The position numbers and the translations under genes are program-made. The notes under the pieces are model-generated. The model saw nothing but the letters and a program-made list of their open reading frames with translations. It was not told the origin of the DNA and did no database searches. A stretch of 36,204 nt of DNA from Verrucomicrobia bacterium UBA3750 (GTDB taxonomy: Bacteria; Verrucomicrobiota; Kiritimatiellia; RFP12; UBA1067): assembly GCA_002371755.1 (NCBI GenBank), contig DFGM01000021.1, positions 1-36,204 of the forward strand, in the 5' to 3' direction. Below, piece after piece: positions 6,992-14,667 of this stretch (position 1 is its first letter; the number at the start of each line of letters is the position of its first letter).

Positions 6992-8455
6992 CTATAGGTT
7001 GTTTTGCCCCGGCTGGAAGCATGTCTCGGGATGATCGCACGAGGGGCGCTTCCCGGGCATCGCCGCGAGTTTCCTGTAGTGCTTCTCATCCGGGGCAGCT
7101 TCCGTGAGAGTGTAGCCGAGGGCCTCGAACAAACTCTCCACCGGTTTGTTCTTCGCCGTGCGCTTCCATGCAGCTGCGATTTCACTTACGCCAAGCGCGG
7201 CAAGGTGCTTTTCCAGTTCCTCCTCGATGGCGAATTCGATGCGCCTGTTCATGGCGCGGCAGCTCATGACAAAGTCGATGATGGAAGCCTTGCCGCCATG
7301 GCAGCGGGCGGCGACAAACGCTATCAGCCCCAAGTCGCCAAACCTGTCGCCCGAATGGACGCTAAGCACCAGGGCGTCGCGTCCAAGAGCCGCTATCTCG
7401 TCGGCCGTATAGCGGTTCGTCGCGACATTGAACTGGTTGGTCTTCTGCGAGAGCTGGGCCACGCGCGGGATTTCCTCGTCGCGCAACGGATGCACATCGA
7501 CCCAAATCTCCAGGCTGGCGAGATAATCTTTGATTGTGGCATCTGCGGCAAGCGCCCTTCTCTCCGCCTCGGCCTGGTATTGGGCCGTCTTCTCCTTGTC
7601 TTCTTGCGTCAACCGAAACGCCGGGAAGTAGAGCCGCTCCACATGACGCAGAAACTGCGAGAGCCGGTCGCTTTCCATCGGCCAATCCGGTGTTTCCACC
7701 ATTGGCAGTTTGGCTGACATCTCCGCGCGCTCGGCAGGATTATCGTCCAGGAACACAAAGGCGTCCAAGCCGAGGTTCAGCTCCTTGGCAATGGCAGCCA
7801 GATTCGCCGCCTTGCCGTTCCAATCGACTCGCATCGCGGCAAAGTCTCCCTTGCCGACGGCCATGCGAGGGCCTTTCCAGAGAGGCTTCACATCCTCTAC
7901 ATTGTTCTTCGATAATCCTACAAGTATCACTCCCCGCTCTTTCAGTCTGAGCAGCCAATCCTGGAGAGGCTTTATCGGCTTGATGCCGACCGCGCCATCC
8001 TCGCCTGCAACGCCATCCCACAATACGCCATCGAAGTCCAGCGCCAGCGCCTTCTTCGCGCCAGTGCGCATGAGGCCGGCGAGCCGGTCTATTTCATTGG
8101 CTATGGCTTTCAGACCGTTCAGCGACCACGGCTGCGAAGCGAGGAGCCACATGCGCTCGTCGTAGAAATCCGGAGCCTCTGTCGCCAAGTCCTCCAAGTC
8201 GACGATGGCTGCCGTTGCCAACGGGAACGCCGCCTCAAGTTTCTCTTTGGCAACGCTCGCCACGCAATCGTCAAGCTTTCCGTGCGATCTATCCAACAAG
8301 AGGAAGATTGCCTCCGGGCGAAAGGCGGCAAGCCCTTCTGGAGCAAAGGCCGTCTCCGCCCAGGCACCGAATCCCGGCGGAGTCCACACTTCGTGCCCCG
8401 GAAGCATCCGCGCCAGGGCGTCGACGCTGACGTTGGATAGAAGCGCTATTCGCAT
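6992..8455 (-). CDS. FkbH-like HAD-IIIC phosphatase/acyltransferase-type protein
   Basis: A 487-aa protein with the FkbH layout. The N-terminal ~130 residues are alpha/beta. A HAD core then starts with ALDFDGVLWDG at about residue 138 (two catalytic Asp), followed by VGLSKNN (motif II) and FLDDNPAERAEM (motif IV). The C-terminal part has a GNAT-like segment (HSGDRFGDLGLIAFV, then MSCRAMNRRIE). FkbH relatives dephosphorylate and load glyceryl units on carrier proteins in polyketide and glycan pathways. No acyl carrier protein or polyketide gene is nearby, so a sugar- or lipid-modifying role is possible. The ATG at 8455 is chosen for its AAGGAG Shine-Dalgarno 10 nt upstream. It lies between maf and rnhB. 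Confidence 0.8.
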   Translation of the reverse strand: MRIALLSNVSVDALARMLPGHEVWTPPGFGAWAETAFAPEGLAAFRPEAIFLLLDRSHGKLDDCVASVAKEKLEAAFPLATAAIVDLEDLATEAPDFYDERMWLLASQPWSLNGLKAIANEIDRLAGLMRTGAKKALALDFDGVLWDGVAGEDGAVGIKPIKPLQDWLLRLKERGVILVGLSKNNVEDVKPLWKGPRMAVGKGDFAAMRVDWNGKAANLAAIAKELNLGLDAFVFLDDNPAERAEMSAKLPMVETPDWPMESDRLSQFLRHVERLYFPAFRLTQEDKEKTAQYQAEAERRALAADATIKDYLASLEIWVDVHPLRDEEIPRVAQLSQKTNQFNVATNRYTADEIAALGRDALVLSVHSGDRFGDLGLIAFVAARCHGGKASIIDFVMSCRAMNRRIEFAIEEELEKHLAALGVSEIAAAWKRTAKNKPVESLFEALGYTLTEAAPDEKHYRKLAAMPGKRPSCDHPETCFQPGQNNL

Positions 8456-8477
8456 AGTGCATTTGCTCCTTGGAGTT

Positions 8478-9008
8478 TCACGCGACAATCCCCCATTCCC
8501 TGAGCGGCTCGAGCGGAAGGCCCATTATGTTCTCGTAGCTGCCGGTCCATTTCTCTATAAGAATTGGACCATAGTCATCGATATCGTATGCGCCGGCGCG
8601 GTCAAGGGGGTGAACAAGCGCGACGTATCTCTCTATATCTGCCTCCGTCAGGTCGCGGAATTTCACATATGAAGCAACGACTCGCGTATCGCCGTCGAAC
8701 GCTACGCCAGTATAGACGGTATGCGTCTTCCCGCTCAACTCGCGCAAATATTCCTTCGCTTCGTCGAGCGTCGCGGGCTTGCCGTAGATGCGTCCGTCGA
8801 GCCAGACTATCGTATCGGCGGAAAGGACGTGAGCACCGTGCGCATCGACCGCCCTTCCCTTGGCGAGCGCGTTTTCGCGCACTGTCCGTTCCGGGTCGTC
8901 CGGATAGGCGACCTCGGGTGCGTCCGACTTGACGACATCAAAGAGGACTGCATTCTCTTTGAGTATCTTCGCCCTTCGCGGGCTTCCGCTTGCAAGTATG
9001 AGATTCAT
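8478..9008 (-). CDS. maf: Maf family nucleoside triphosphate pyrophosphatase
   Basis: A 176-aa protein, usual length for Maf/YhdE. It begins MNLILASGSPRRAKIL, the hallmark substrate-binding motif. LSADTIVWLDGRIYGKP contains the catalytic Asp, and HTVYTGVAF and YDIDDYGPILIEKWTGSYENIMGLPLEPL complete the fold. Family members hydrolyse dTTP/UTP or modified nucleotides to monophosphates and can affect septation. The start at 9008 puts the conserved motif at the N-terminus as in homologs; an ATG 15 nt upstream is possible, and neither has a clear Shine-Dalgarno. It begins 19 nt after the chromate-transporter gene and ends 22 nt before the FkbH-like start. Confidence 0.92.
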   Translation of the reverse strand: MNLILASGSPRRAKILKENAVLFDVVKSDAPEVAYPDDPERTVRENALAKGRAVDAHGAHVLSADTIVWLDGRIYGKPATLDEAKEYLRELSGKTHTVYTGVAFDGDTRVVASYVKFRDLTEADIERYVALVHPLDRAGAYDIDDYGPILIEKWTGSYENIMGLPLEPLREWGIVA

Positions 9009-9027
9009 GGCAGGAGCGTGCATAATG

Positions 9028-9627
9028 TCAGATGAATACGGCGATGAGGCCGCCCGCGAGAAGACCCCAGAGCGGGGAGAACTTGTTTGTGACGGTTAGA
9101 ACGAAAGTGCCGAGGCACACGGCCACGGGCAGCAACTCGAAGCGCAGCTTGGCGACATCGTAGATGCACTTTGCGCCTGCTTCGCCTTCCGCGCCGAAAA
9201 CCGCAAGCACGAGGTTTACGCCAACGGCGAATATCGCCCCCGAGACGACTGGACGCAGAATGGCGAACACCGTCTTGACGAGGGGTTTATCATGGTTCTT
9301 GGAAAACCATGTCCCCGCAAACGCGACTCCGACAACACTCGCGAGCATGACCGCGATTGTGGCGGCCAAGGCACCGGCGAAAGCCCAGGCCGCGCCGCCC
9401 CCTGCGTTGACCACCGTCCGCCAGCCGGTGAACGTGGCGGCATTTACGCCCATCGGCCCTGGAGTCACCTGCGCGACAGCCAGAATGTCGAGGAACTCCG
9501 GCTGCGAGAGCCAGCCGCGCGAAAGCGTCTCCTGCTGGACAAGCGCAATGATGGCGAGCCCGCCGCCAAGGGTGAAGAGCCCCACCTTGGCGAATATTGC
9601 GCCGACAAGCGCGATGAGCCTAACCAT
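9028..9627 (-). CDS. Chromate transporter family protein, second half (CHR domain)
   Basis: A 199-aa membrane protein with one CHR domain. The signature FAKVGLFTLGGGLAII lies near residue 15, VAQVTPGPMGVNAATFTGW near residue 50, and about five to six hydrophobic segments follow to the end. Short CHR proteins normally work as adjacent N/C pairs, and here the partner domain lies in the gene immediately upstream. The start is fixed by a strong GGAGG six bases before ATG 9627, and it overlaps the upstream stop by 8 nt, suggesting coupled translation. The family exports chromate or related anions, but many members have unknown substrates, so the metal role is not certain. Confidence 0.88.
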   Translation of the reverse strand: MVRLIALVGAIFAKVGLFTLGGGLAIIALVQQETLSRGWLSQPEFLDILAVAQVTPGPMGVNAATFTGWRTVVNAGGGAAWAFAGALAATIAVMLASVVGVAFAGTWFSKNHDKPLVKTVFAILRPVVSGAIFAVGVNLVLAVFGAEGEAGAKCIYDVAKLRFELLPVAVCLGTFVLTVTNKFSPLWGLLAGGLIAVFI

Positions 9628-10750
9628 TGCGCACCTCCTTCCGCAACGACGCGAAGCGCGCGAAATGCACGCCCAGCGCCAGGACGAGCGAGGCGACGAT
9701 GAGCCAAGCGAATGCCGGGTCGAAGAAGAGGACCGCAAGAGCCGTGGCAGCGGCGAAAAGCATTGCCGCGGAGCGCGAGCTTTCGGGCTGTTTCGCGCCC
9801 TTGACGGTCTTTGCAACCATGTTTACTCCAAGGCCGAGAATCATGCCCGCCACTGCGCTCTGGACGCCAACAAGCGCCTTGGCGAAAATAGCGGTGTCTT
9901 TCAGATACGTGTACATGGCCGCGTATGCGACAATCATGACGAAAGGAACGAGAGTAAGACCGAGAGCGGAAACGACTGTCCCCTTCACTCCGCGCAGCCG
10001 GTTGCCGACAAGCATGGCGGTGTTGACGGCTATGACGCCCGGAAGGAGCTGTGCGAGGGCGTAGAAGTCCAGCATCTCTTCGGCCTTCGCCCAGCGGCGA
10101 CGCTCCACTAGTTCGCGGTCGAGAAGCGGAAGAAGCGCATAGCCGCCTCCAATAAGGACGGCTCCCATCTTCACAAACGAGGCGAAAAGAGTGCCGAGCT
10201 CTACAACGGGCTCGTCAAGTTCGGCTGCGACAAGATCGGCGACTTGCGCGGCGCTCAAGCGTTCGCCCGCCGGCTCGATTGCGCGCTCATGATGTGCAGT
10301 CGGCGCCAAGTCGATTATGTCTCCCGCCTCTATGCCGATACAGCCGTTTTTGCGCGTGAGTTCCGCCAGAGCTTCTTTGCTCCTCGCGTATGCCGTCCCG
10401 GCATGGCGGCGGGCGAACTTGTCTAGAATATTCACGACCTTGCCGCCGGACATGAGAGAAGCCAAACGCTTGGGCGACTCGAAGTTCACCTGCCAAGCGG
10501 CCTCGTCGCTTCCGGCTCCGACATACAGCGCCGCATTGTTCACGATGGCGTCGGGCTTGCGGCCAAGGATTCGACACGCCTCGGCGAAGAGTTTGTCAGC
10601 ACCATCGGGCCTTGAAAGGTCGGCGACGATGTCCGCACCCGAGTCCGCCCGGTGGGAAGAGCGCAGAACCCGCCAGCCAGCTTGCGCGAGTCTATCGGCA
10701 ATAGCCTTGCCGAGCCGTATCGTCCCTCCTGTGACGAGAACCGCCTTCAT
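9620..10750 (-). CDS. Short-chain dehydrogenase fused to chromate transporter domain
   Basis: A 376-aa two-domain protein in one frame. Residues 1 to ~185 are an SDR: VLVTGGTIRLGKAIADRLAQAGW is the nucleotide-binding turn (resembling pteridine reductase/FolM proteins), NNAA is the NNAG motif, and YARSK is the catalytic YxxxK. The SDR lacks the usual last ~40 residues with the VDGG end. From about residue 190, ELGTLFASFVKMGAVLIGGGYALLPLL starts a CHR chromate-transporter domain (LAQLLPGVIAVNTAMLVGNRL) with several membrane helices. No start codon with a ribosome binding site lies at the junction, so the fusion seems real unless an assembly frameshift made it. It overlaps murI by an ATGA and the second CHR gene by 8 nt. 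Confidence 0.8.
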   Translation of the reverse strand: MKAVLVTGGTIRLGKAIADRLAQAGWRVLRSSHRADSGADIVADLSRPDGADKLFAEACRILGRKPDAIVNNAALYVGAGSDEAAWQVNFESPKRLASLMSGGKVVNILDKFARRHAGTAYARSKEALAELTRKNGCIGIEAGDIIDLAPTAHHERAIEPAGERLSAAQVADLVAAELDEPVVELGTLFASFVKMGAVLIGGGYALLPLLDRELVERRRWAKAEEMLDFYALAQLLPGVIAVNTAMLVGNRLRGVKGTVVSALGLTLVPFVMIVAYAAMYTYLKDTAIFAKALVGVQSAVAGMILGLGVNMVAKTVKGAKQPESSRSAAMLFAAATALAVLFFDPAFAWLIVASLVLALGVHFARFASLRKEVRNG

Positions 10751-11448
10751 GCGAGAAGCCCCCTTTCCGCAAGTACGCGCTTTGCCTGACGCGCCACCGC
10801 TTCGGAAGGCTCCACCACTTCGGCACGACCGGCACACACCTTCTCAATCACACTCTTCAAGTGCGGGAAGTGCGTGCAGCCGAGGACAATGCGGTCTGCA
10901 CCAGCAGAGAGCAGCGGTTCTATTTTACGGCGCACTATCCCTTCCGTCTCCGGCGAATCCACCCTGCCCTGCTCGACAATCGTCACGAACTCGTCGGCGA
11001 CTGTCGCGAGAATCGTCACGTCCTTTGCGAACTTCGCTCTCGTCTCGTTGTAGAGGCGGCCGTTGAAAGTGCCTTGCGTCGCAAGGACGCCGACAATGCC
11101 TGACTTTGAGTTTAGCGCGGCAGGCTTTACCGCAGGTTCAATGCCAACAAACGGCACTTCCGGGTACTTCCTGCGCAGATAGTCTATTGCCGCCGCGGTG
11201 GCCGTGTTGCAGGCTACGACTATCATCTTGCAGCCCTGGGCAAGAAGCGATTTCGTATGCGCCTCGCTCAGGCGGATTATCTCCCCGGCGGGTTTGTTCC
11301 CGTATGGACAGTTGGCAGAGTCTGCAATGTAGATTGTGCGCTCGTTGGGGCAAAGCCGCCTGAAGGCTGCCTCGATGCACTTGCCGCCGATGCCAGAATC
11401 GAAGAACCCGACCGGCGAATCCTTGGATATACGCAGCTCTTCAGACAT
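10747..11448 (-). CDS. murI: Glutamate racemase
   Basis: A 233-aa enzyme converting L- to D-glutamate for peptidoglycan. Visible motifs are FFDSGIGG (Asp17), ADSANCPYGNK, VACNTATAA with catalytic Cys80, and GCTHFPHL with the second catalytic Cys near residue 188. Both cysteines and the Asp/Ser active-site residues are present, so it should be active. The ATG at 11448 overlaps the upstream glycosyltransferase stop by 8 nt and its own stop overlaps the SDR-CHR start as ATGA, so translation is coupled on both sides. Slightly shorter than the usual 250-280 aa. Membership in an operon with a glycosyltransferase fits cell-envelope work. Confidence 0.95.
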   Translation of the reverse strand: MSEELRISKDSPVGFFDSGIGGKCIEAAFRRLCPNERTIYIADSANCPYGNKPAGEIIRLSEAHTKSLLAQGCKMIVVACNTATAAAIDYLRRKYPEVPFVGIEPAVKPAALNSKSGIVGVLATQGTFNGRLYNETRAKFAKDVTILATVADEFVTIVEQGRVDSPETEGIVRRKIEPLLSAGADRIVLGCTHFPHLKSVIEKVCAGRAEVVEPSEAVARQAKRVLAERGLLA

Positions 11449-12601
11449 CGCTCTCCACCCACTTGACGTATCCGGACATGATTCTCTCAGCATCGAAGAG
11501 AGCCGCGAATGCGGTCGCGTCATGCACCTTGATGCCGTCTGCCTCCACAATGGCCCGCTTCAGGGATTCTGCATTGCCGGCCTCGTAATGGCGGCCTGCC
11601 TGATACCTGGAGACGAGCTCGCCCGCCTCGCCGCCAAGGGATTCGACAACCTTCAGGCCTGCCGCGGCATAGTCCGCAAGCTTGTAAGGGATGCCTACGC
11701 AACTGTCGGGGAACATGGGTATGATGCCAATCGAGCTGCGAGACAAGAGCGTACGCAACTCTCCATCGCCCAAATATCCATGGAAGCGGATGCGAGGGCA
11801 TCCTGCCGCCCTTTCGCGCAAGAGCGCTTCCTTTGGCCCGCCGCCCGCCATGTCGAGCGTCGCATCTTCCAAAGCGCGCACGGCGTCAATCACGGTTTCA
11901 AGGTCGTAGGAAAGTCCCATCGCCCCAACATACACAAGGCGCGCCCCCGCCTTCCCATCCCCGTTGCCCGGCGCCCGGCCTGCAGCAATCCCGGCCTGCC
12001 CAACGCAATCTTGGCGAAGGAGGATTCCATGATTGCAGCAATGCATCGGGGACTTCGCGCCATAGCCGGCAGCCAGTTCGATATACCTCTTTGAAACGGC
12101 GCTGACCGCGTCGGCGCCGGTATATATTCTCCTCGCCACGCGCCGCAATGGATAAAGCAGCCATCGCGGCACAATGCGGTAGAACGTCTCCGGCCAGGCG
12201 TCCATTATGTCGCAAACAAACTTTGCGCCAGCCTCCCTGGCGAAACGCCTTGCTGCGTCGCAAAGACCCAATGGCGGAGTGCTTGCGATTACGACATCGG
12301 GCCTGGCCGCCTCCAGGCGCGCCTGGCGCAGCCAATCCCTGGCCAGCTTCCCGTGGCTCAAAACACGCTGCCAGCAGATGTTCGCGGGATATGGCATCGT
12401 CGCCACCATCCGCACTTGAAAGCCATCGTCCACATCGAGCACCAGCTTCCGCTTCGCCTTGGTCGCATGGGAGAAGTCGCTTGTCCACAAAACGGCCTTG
12501 TGCCCGGCGGCGGCAAACGCTTTTGCCATGAGCCAGTACCGCTGGGGTCGGTTGCCCTCGGCCGGCAGATTGTCGAACGGATTTACAATCCAGACCGTCA
12601 T
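11441..12601 (-). CDS. Glycosyltransferase family 4-like protein
   Basis: A 386-aa GT-B type glycosyltransferase. The N-terminal half starts MTVWIVNPFDNLPAEG, a dinucleotide-fold strand typical of WcaI/GT4 enzymes, with HKAVLWTSDFSH soon after. The C-terminal half has LVYVGAMGLSYDLETVIDA, GGGPKEALLRE, and IPYKLADYAAAGLKVV, the donor-binding EX7E-region equivalent near residue 305. The enzyme should transfer a sugar from a nucleotide donor to a lipid- or polysaccharide-linked acceptor in the cytoplasm; donor and acceptor cannot be read. It overlaps coaB by an ATGA at its start and murI by 8 nt at its end, so it is an internal operon gene. Confidence 0.88.
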   Translation of the reverse strand: MTVWIVNPFDNLPAEGNRPQRYWLMAKAFAAAGHKAVLWTSDFSHATKAKRKLVLDVDDGFQVRMVATMPYPANICWQRVLSHGKLARDWLRQARLEAARPDVVIASTPPLGLCDAARRFAREAGAKFVCDIMDAWPETFYRIVPRWLLYPLRRVARRIYTGADAVSAVSKRYIELAAGYGAKSPMHCCNHGILLRQDCVGQAGIAAGRAPGNGDGKAGARLVYVGAMGLSYDLETVIDAVRALEDATLDMAGGGPKEALLRERAAGCPRIRFHGYLGDGELRTLLSRSSIGIIPMFPDSCVGIPYKLADYAAAGLKVVESLGGEAGELVSRYQAGRHYEAGNAESLKRAIVEADGIKVHDATAFAALFDAERIMSGYVKWVESDV

Positions 12602-13212
12602 TTGCCTATCTCCGCTATGATTCTTCTCGCGACGGACAACTTGCTCAGCTTCGGCAGCTTCGTGCAGCTGCCATCGGGCTTGACGAATATGACGCGGTTT
12701 GTGGATACACCGAACCCGGCATCCTTCTGCGTGACGTCATTGGCGACGCAGAACGCGAGTTTCTTCTCACGGCACTTGCGCAGAGCCTCGGCGACCGGGT
12801 CGCCGGTCTCGGCGGCGAAGCCTATCTTTAGAGGAATCGTCGAACCCTTCAGTATGTCGGGATTGCGCACAAGCGCCAGTGTGCCGCCCATCTCGCCCTT
12901 CTTGAGCTTGCGCATCGAACAATGCGCCGGCCGCCAATCGGCTACTGCCGCAGTTGCAATGAGGATGTCGCCGGCGGCATCGGTGACGGCCTTTTCCATC
13001 TCGCGCGCGGAAACGACGTCCACCCTCTTCACGTCCTTAGGAGTCTTCAACGCAACCGGCCCGGCCACCAGAACGACCTCGTATCCCGCCTCGACTGCGG
13101 CCTTGGCTATGGCAAAGCCCATCTTGCCGGTTGAGGGGTTTGAGAGAAACCTCACAGGATCAAGATGCTCCCTTGTCGGGCCAGCGGTCACTACTAGGCG
13201 TTGCTTTTTCAT
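12598..13212 (-). CDS. coaB: Stand-alone phosphopantothenate-cysteine ligase (CoaB)
   Basis: A 204-aa protein with only the CoaB half of the usual bacterial CoaBC (Dfp). It carries VVTAGPTREHLDPVRFLSNPSTGKMG at the start, then VLVAGPVAL, ATAAVADWRP and FCVANDV. It would join 4'-phosphopantothenate with cysteine in coenzyme A synthesis. The CoaC flavin decarboxylase domain is absent and not encoded nearby, so it must be elsewhere or replaced. The ATG at 13212 is chosen because the next in-frame ATG upstream (13245) overlaps the -10 element and would precede the predicted transcript start near 13229. First gene of the eight-gene operon; no clear Shine-Dalgarno in the ~17-nt leader. Confidence 0.9.
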   Translation of the reverse strand: MKKQRLVVTAGPTREHLDPVRFLSNPSTGKMGFAIAKAAVEAGYEVVLVAGPVALKTPKDVKRVDVVSAREMEKAVTDAAGDILIATAAVADWRPAHCSMRKLKKGEMGGTLALVRNPDILKGSTIPLKIGFAAETGDPVAEALRKCREKKLAFCVANDVTQKDAGFGVSTNRVIFVKPDGSCTKLPKLSKLSVARRIIAEIGK

Positions 13213-13235
13213 TGGGCGATTCAAAACTGCCCGAT

Positions 13236-13264
13236 AGTATACCATTTTGTTCCAATCGCCGCAA
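13236..13264 (-). promoter_or_regulatory. Promoter of coaB-rnhB operon
   Basis: On the minus strand TTGCGG (13259-13264), 17 bp, TATACT (13236-13241) with the extended TGG at 13242-13244. Predicted start near 13229. It follows the TTGCG/TGGTATAAT pattern of the gltX, rnr and tRNA promoters. Confidence 0.7.
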
Positions 13265-13299
13265 GCCGCCCCGCCATTGCGCGTATTCTGTCATTCCGT

Positions 13300-13389
13300 T
13301 CATCGCAATTCGCCCAATCCATGCTCAAGGCTGTCATAGAAACAGCGCACCCGAAGTATATCGACTATCGCGGATGGCAGGATTGTCAC
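13300..13389 (-). pseudogene. Broken ParE/RelE-family toxin
   Basis: A GTG start 5 nt after the antitoxin stop opens a 29-codon frame reading LPSAIVDI... then FYDSLEHGLGE before TGA. This matches the N-terminus of ParE/RelE toxins (ILPSAxxDLxxGRxFYDxQExGLG), which are normally about 90-110 aa. Just downstream, in another frame (about 13212-13310), NCDERNDRIRAM resembles the usual C-terminal LDCRRxPxxIRxxL. Together they suggest an internal deletion plus frameshift that killed the toxin. Match made by memory of the family; moderate confidence. Confidence 0.5.
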
Positions 13390-13394
13390 TGTTA

Positions 13395-13610
13395 TCAGAA
13401 GGCTCCCGCGATGATTTCCTTTGCCGCTTGCCAGGAGATTGGACGCTCGACTCCGGCTTTGACCCGCGCCGCCGTCTTGGCAAGTTCGCGCTCATGCCAG
13501 GCAGGGGAAAGATTGCCGCCAGACGCAGAAAGCGACGCCCACAAATAATTCATAGCGTCAAACTTCTCGGATGTCGTCATCCTGTCTATGGCTTCCATTA
13601 CTGCTGGCAT
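13395..13610 (-). CDS. Addiction-module antitoxin (TIGR02574-like)
   Basis: A 71-aa protein, MPAVMEAIDRMTTSEKF... with NYLWASL, LSPAWHERELAK and AGVERPISWQAAKEII. This is the pattern of the small addiction-module component family (StbD/RelB-like) paired with ParE/RelE toxins. The ATG at 13610 is chosen because an in-frame GTG at 13637 would sit upstream of the predicted transcript start (about 13633). It is AT-flanked and sits next to a restriction-modification pair. The toxin gene that should follow at once is broken (13300-13389), so this may be an orphan antitoxin kept as a repressor or in decay. Confidence 0.7.
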   Translation of the reverse strand: MPAVMEAIDRMTTSEKFDAMNYLWASLSASGGNLSPAWHERELAKTAARVKAGVERPISWQAAKEIIAGAF

Positions 13611-13639
13611 GGTTTCGCTCTTTTTGCCTTCCAGCACAT

Positions 13640-13669
13640 ATTATACCATATTCAGCCATTCACGAGCAA
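13640..13669 (-). promoter_or_regulatory. Promoter of antitoxin gene
   Basis: On the minus strand TTGCTC (13664-13669), 18 bp, TATAAT (13640-13645) with TGG at 13646-13648. The -10 overlaps the end of the truncated transporter frame. Predicted start near 13633. Confidence 0.6.
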
Positions 13670-13859
13670 CAAGCGAAAGCGGACATCTTCGGCTTTTGCG
13701 CAACCGCCCGGCAACGAACAGCAACAGCCAAGCCGCCGCAAAGCGAATCGCCTGTATCTCAAGCGGCGAGAAATCCATCAGCAACGCTCGCGTGTTGGCG
13801 AACGACACGCCCAACACGAGTATCACAAACGCCGCAACGAGCCAGCCGGTATATGTCAT
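13641..13859 (-). pseudogene. Truncated EamA/DMT-type transporter (N-terminal piece)
   Basis: A 72-residue frame, MTYTGWLVAAFVILVLGVSFANTR... then FSPLEIQAIRFAAAWLLLFVAGR, is the first two helices of a drug/metabolite transporter of the EamA type. Full proteins have ten helices and about 290 residues. The frame ends soon after the second helix, inside the antitoxin promoter, and no continuation lies downstream. It is therefore a broken gene, possibly cut when the antitoxin or restriction genes arrived. A TTG 18 nt upstream is an alternative start. Confidence 0.6.
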
Positions 13860-13949
13860 CTTCCTTGTTCTATCCAACTGCGTTATTCTGTGTGGCCCTA
13901 TTTACTGAAATGGATTCTATCCGCACAGCAGTGTGTGAGCACAAGGGCT

Positions 13950-14651
13950 TCAGATGAAAGCCTCTTTCCCGTATTTCGAAAAGTAATAAAAGACGCTTCT
14001 TCTTGCCACTTCCAAGGCAAGAGAATACATCTCGTCTGCTGTCCATTCTTCAACTCGGAAATAATATGTGCCGCGATTGAAAACACCCTGTGGGCCTTCA
14101 TTATGCAGATGCAATTCATTGAGAGTTCCAAACATTGCAATTGTCTTCACTCGATCGACAATTGACGAATCGCCTGCAAAATCGCATCCATCGCCAAAAC
14201 ATATAAACGGGAATATTGTTTCGTTGAGAAGTGCCGCGCGTAGTCCTATGACATTTTTGCCAAGTCGCTCTATTGCATTTCCTTTAGCCTGTCTCGGCTT
14301 CCCTTGTAACGCTCGAAGATCATTTGTGCCTTGATTTTTCTTCTCGGAAATAAGAATTGGATAAAGCTCGCCTCTCTTGTCGTGTATGGAAAGTATGCCC
14401 CCGTCTGGCCGCATAGCTGAAGTTTCAAAACAATCGCAAAAAGGGACATCTGGATAGAGAGCGCGAAGACGGGAAATTATATCCACAAGCAACCACTGAC
14501 TTTCGTGAGAAATAATCAATGAAGGATATTCTGAGTGTATTGTTGCTATTATTTCTCTAACCGCCAACATTAGAGCTGATTCCTGACGTTTGGAAGTGTC
14601 ATTGAGAATCATGCGTTGGTGCAAACCGCTCAACTGATGCTTGTGCGCCAT
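13950..14651 (-). CDS. EcoRI-family type II restriction endonuclease
   Basis: A 233-aa protein closely patterned on EcoRI. TSAMRPDGGILSI carries the first catalytic Asp (Asp83); ILISEKKNQG carries Glu103 and Lys105. The spacing (20, then 2) equals EcoRI Asp91-Glu111-Lys113. The DNA-contact block KGNAIERLGKN (Asn125, Ala126, Arg129) matches EcoRI GNAIER, and FPFICFGDGCDF matches the following strand. It should cut duplex DNA, probably at GAATTC or a near variant; specificity is inferred. It is shorter than EcoRI (277 aa), mainly at both ends. An AAAGG lies 8 nt before ATG 14651, which follows the methyltransferase stop by 16 nt. AT-rich against the chromosome, consistent with transfer. Confidence 0.9.
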   Translation of the reverse strand: MAHKHQLSGLHQRMILNDTSKRQESALMLAVREIIATIHSEYPSLIISHESQWLLVDIISRLRALYPDVPFCDCFETSAMRPDGGILSIHDKRGELYPILISEKKNQGTNDLRALQGKPRQAKGNAIERLGKNVIGLRAALLNETIFPFICFGDGCDFAGDSSIVDRVKTIAMFGTLNELHLHNEGPQGVFNRGTYYFRVEEWTADEMYSLALEVARRSVFYYFSKYGKEAFI

Positions 14652-14667
14652 TTTGACAACCTTTCAT

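Noticed and set aside
9164..10111. 315-codon plus-strand frame across the chromate-transporter genes
   Set aside because: Antisense to two genes with strong family motifs; composition (Ala/Arg/Pro/Thr) is typical of a GC-rich shadow.
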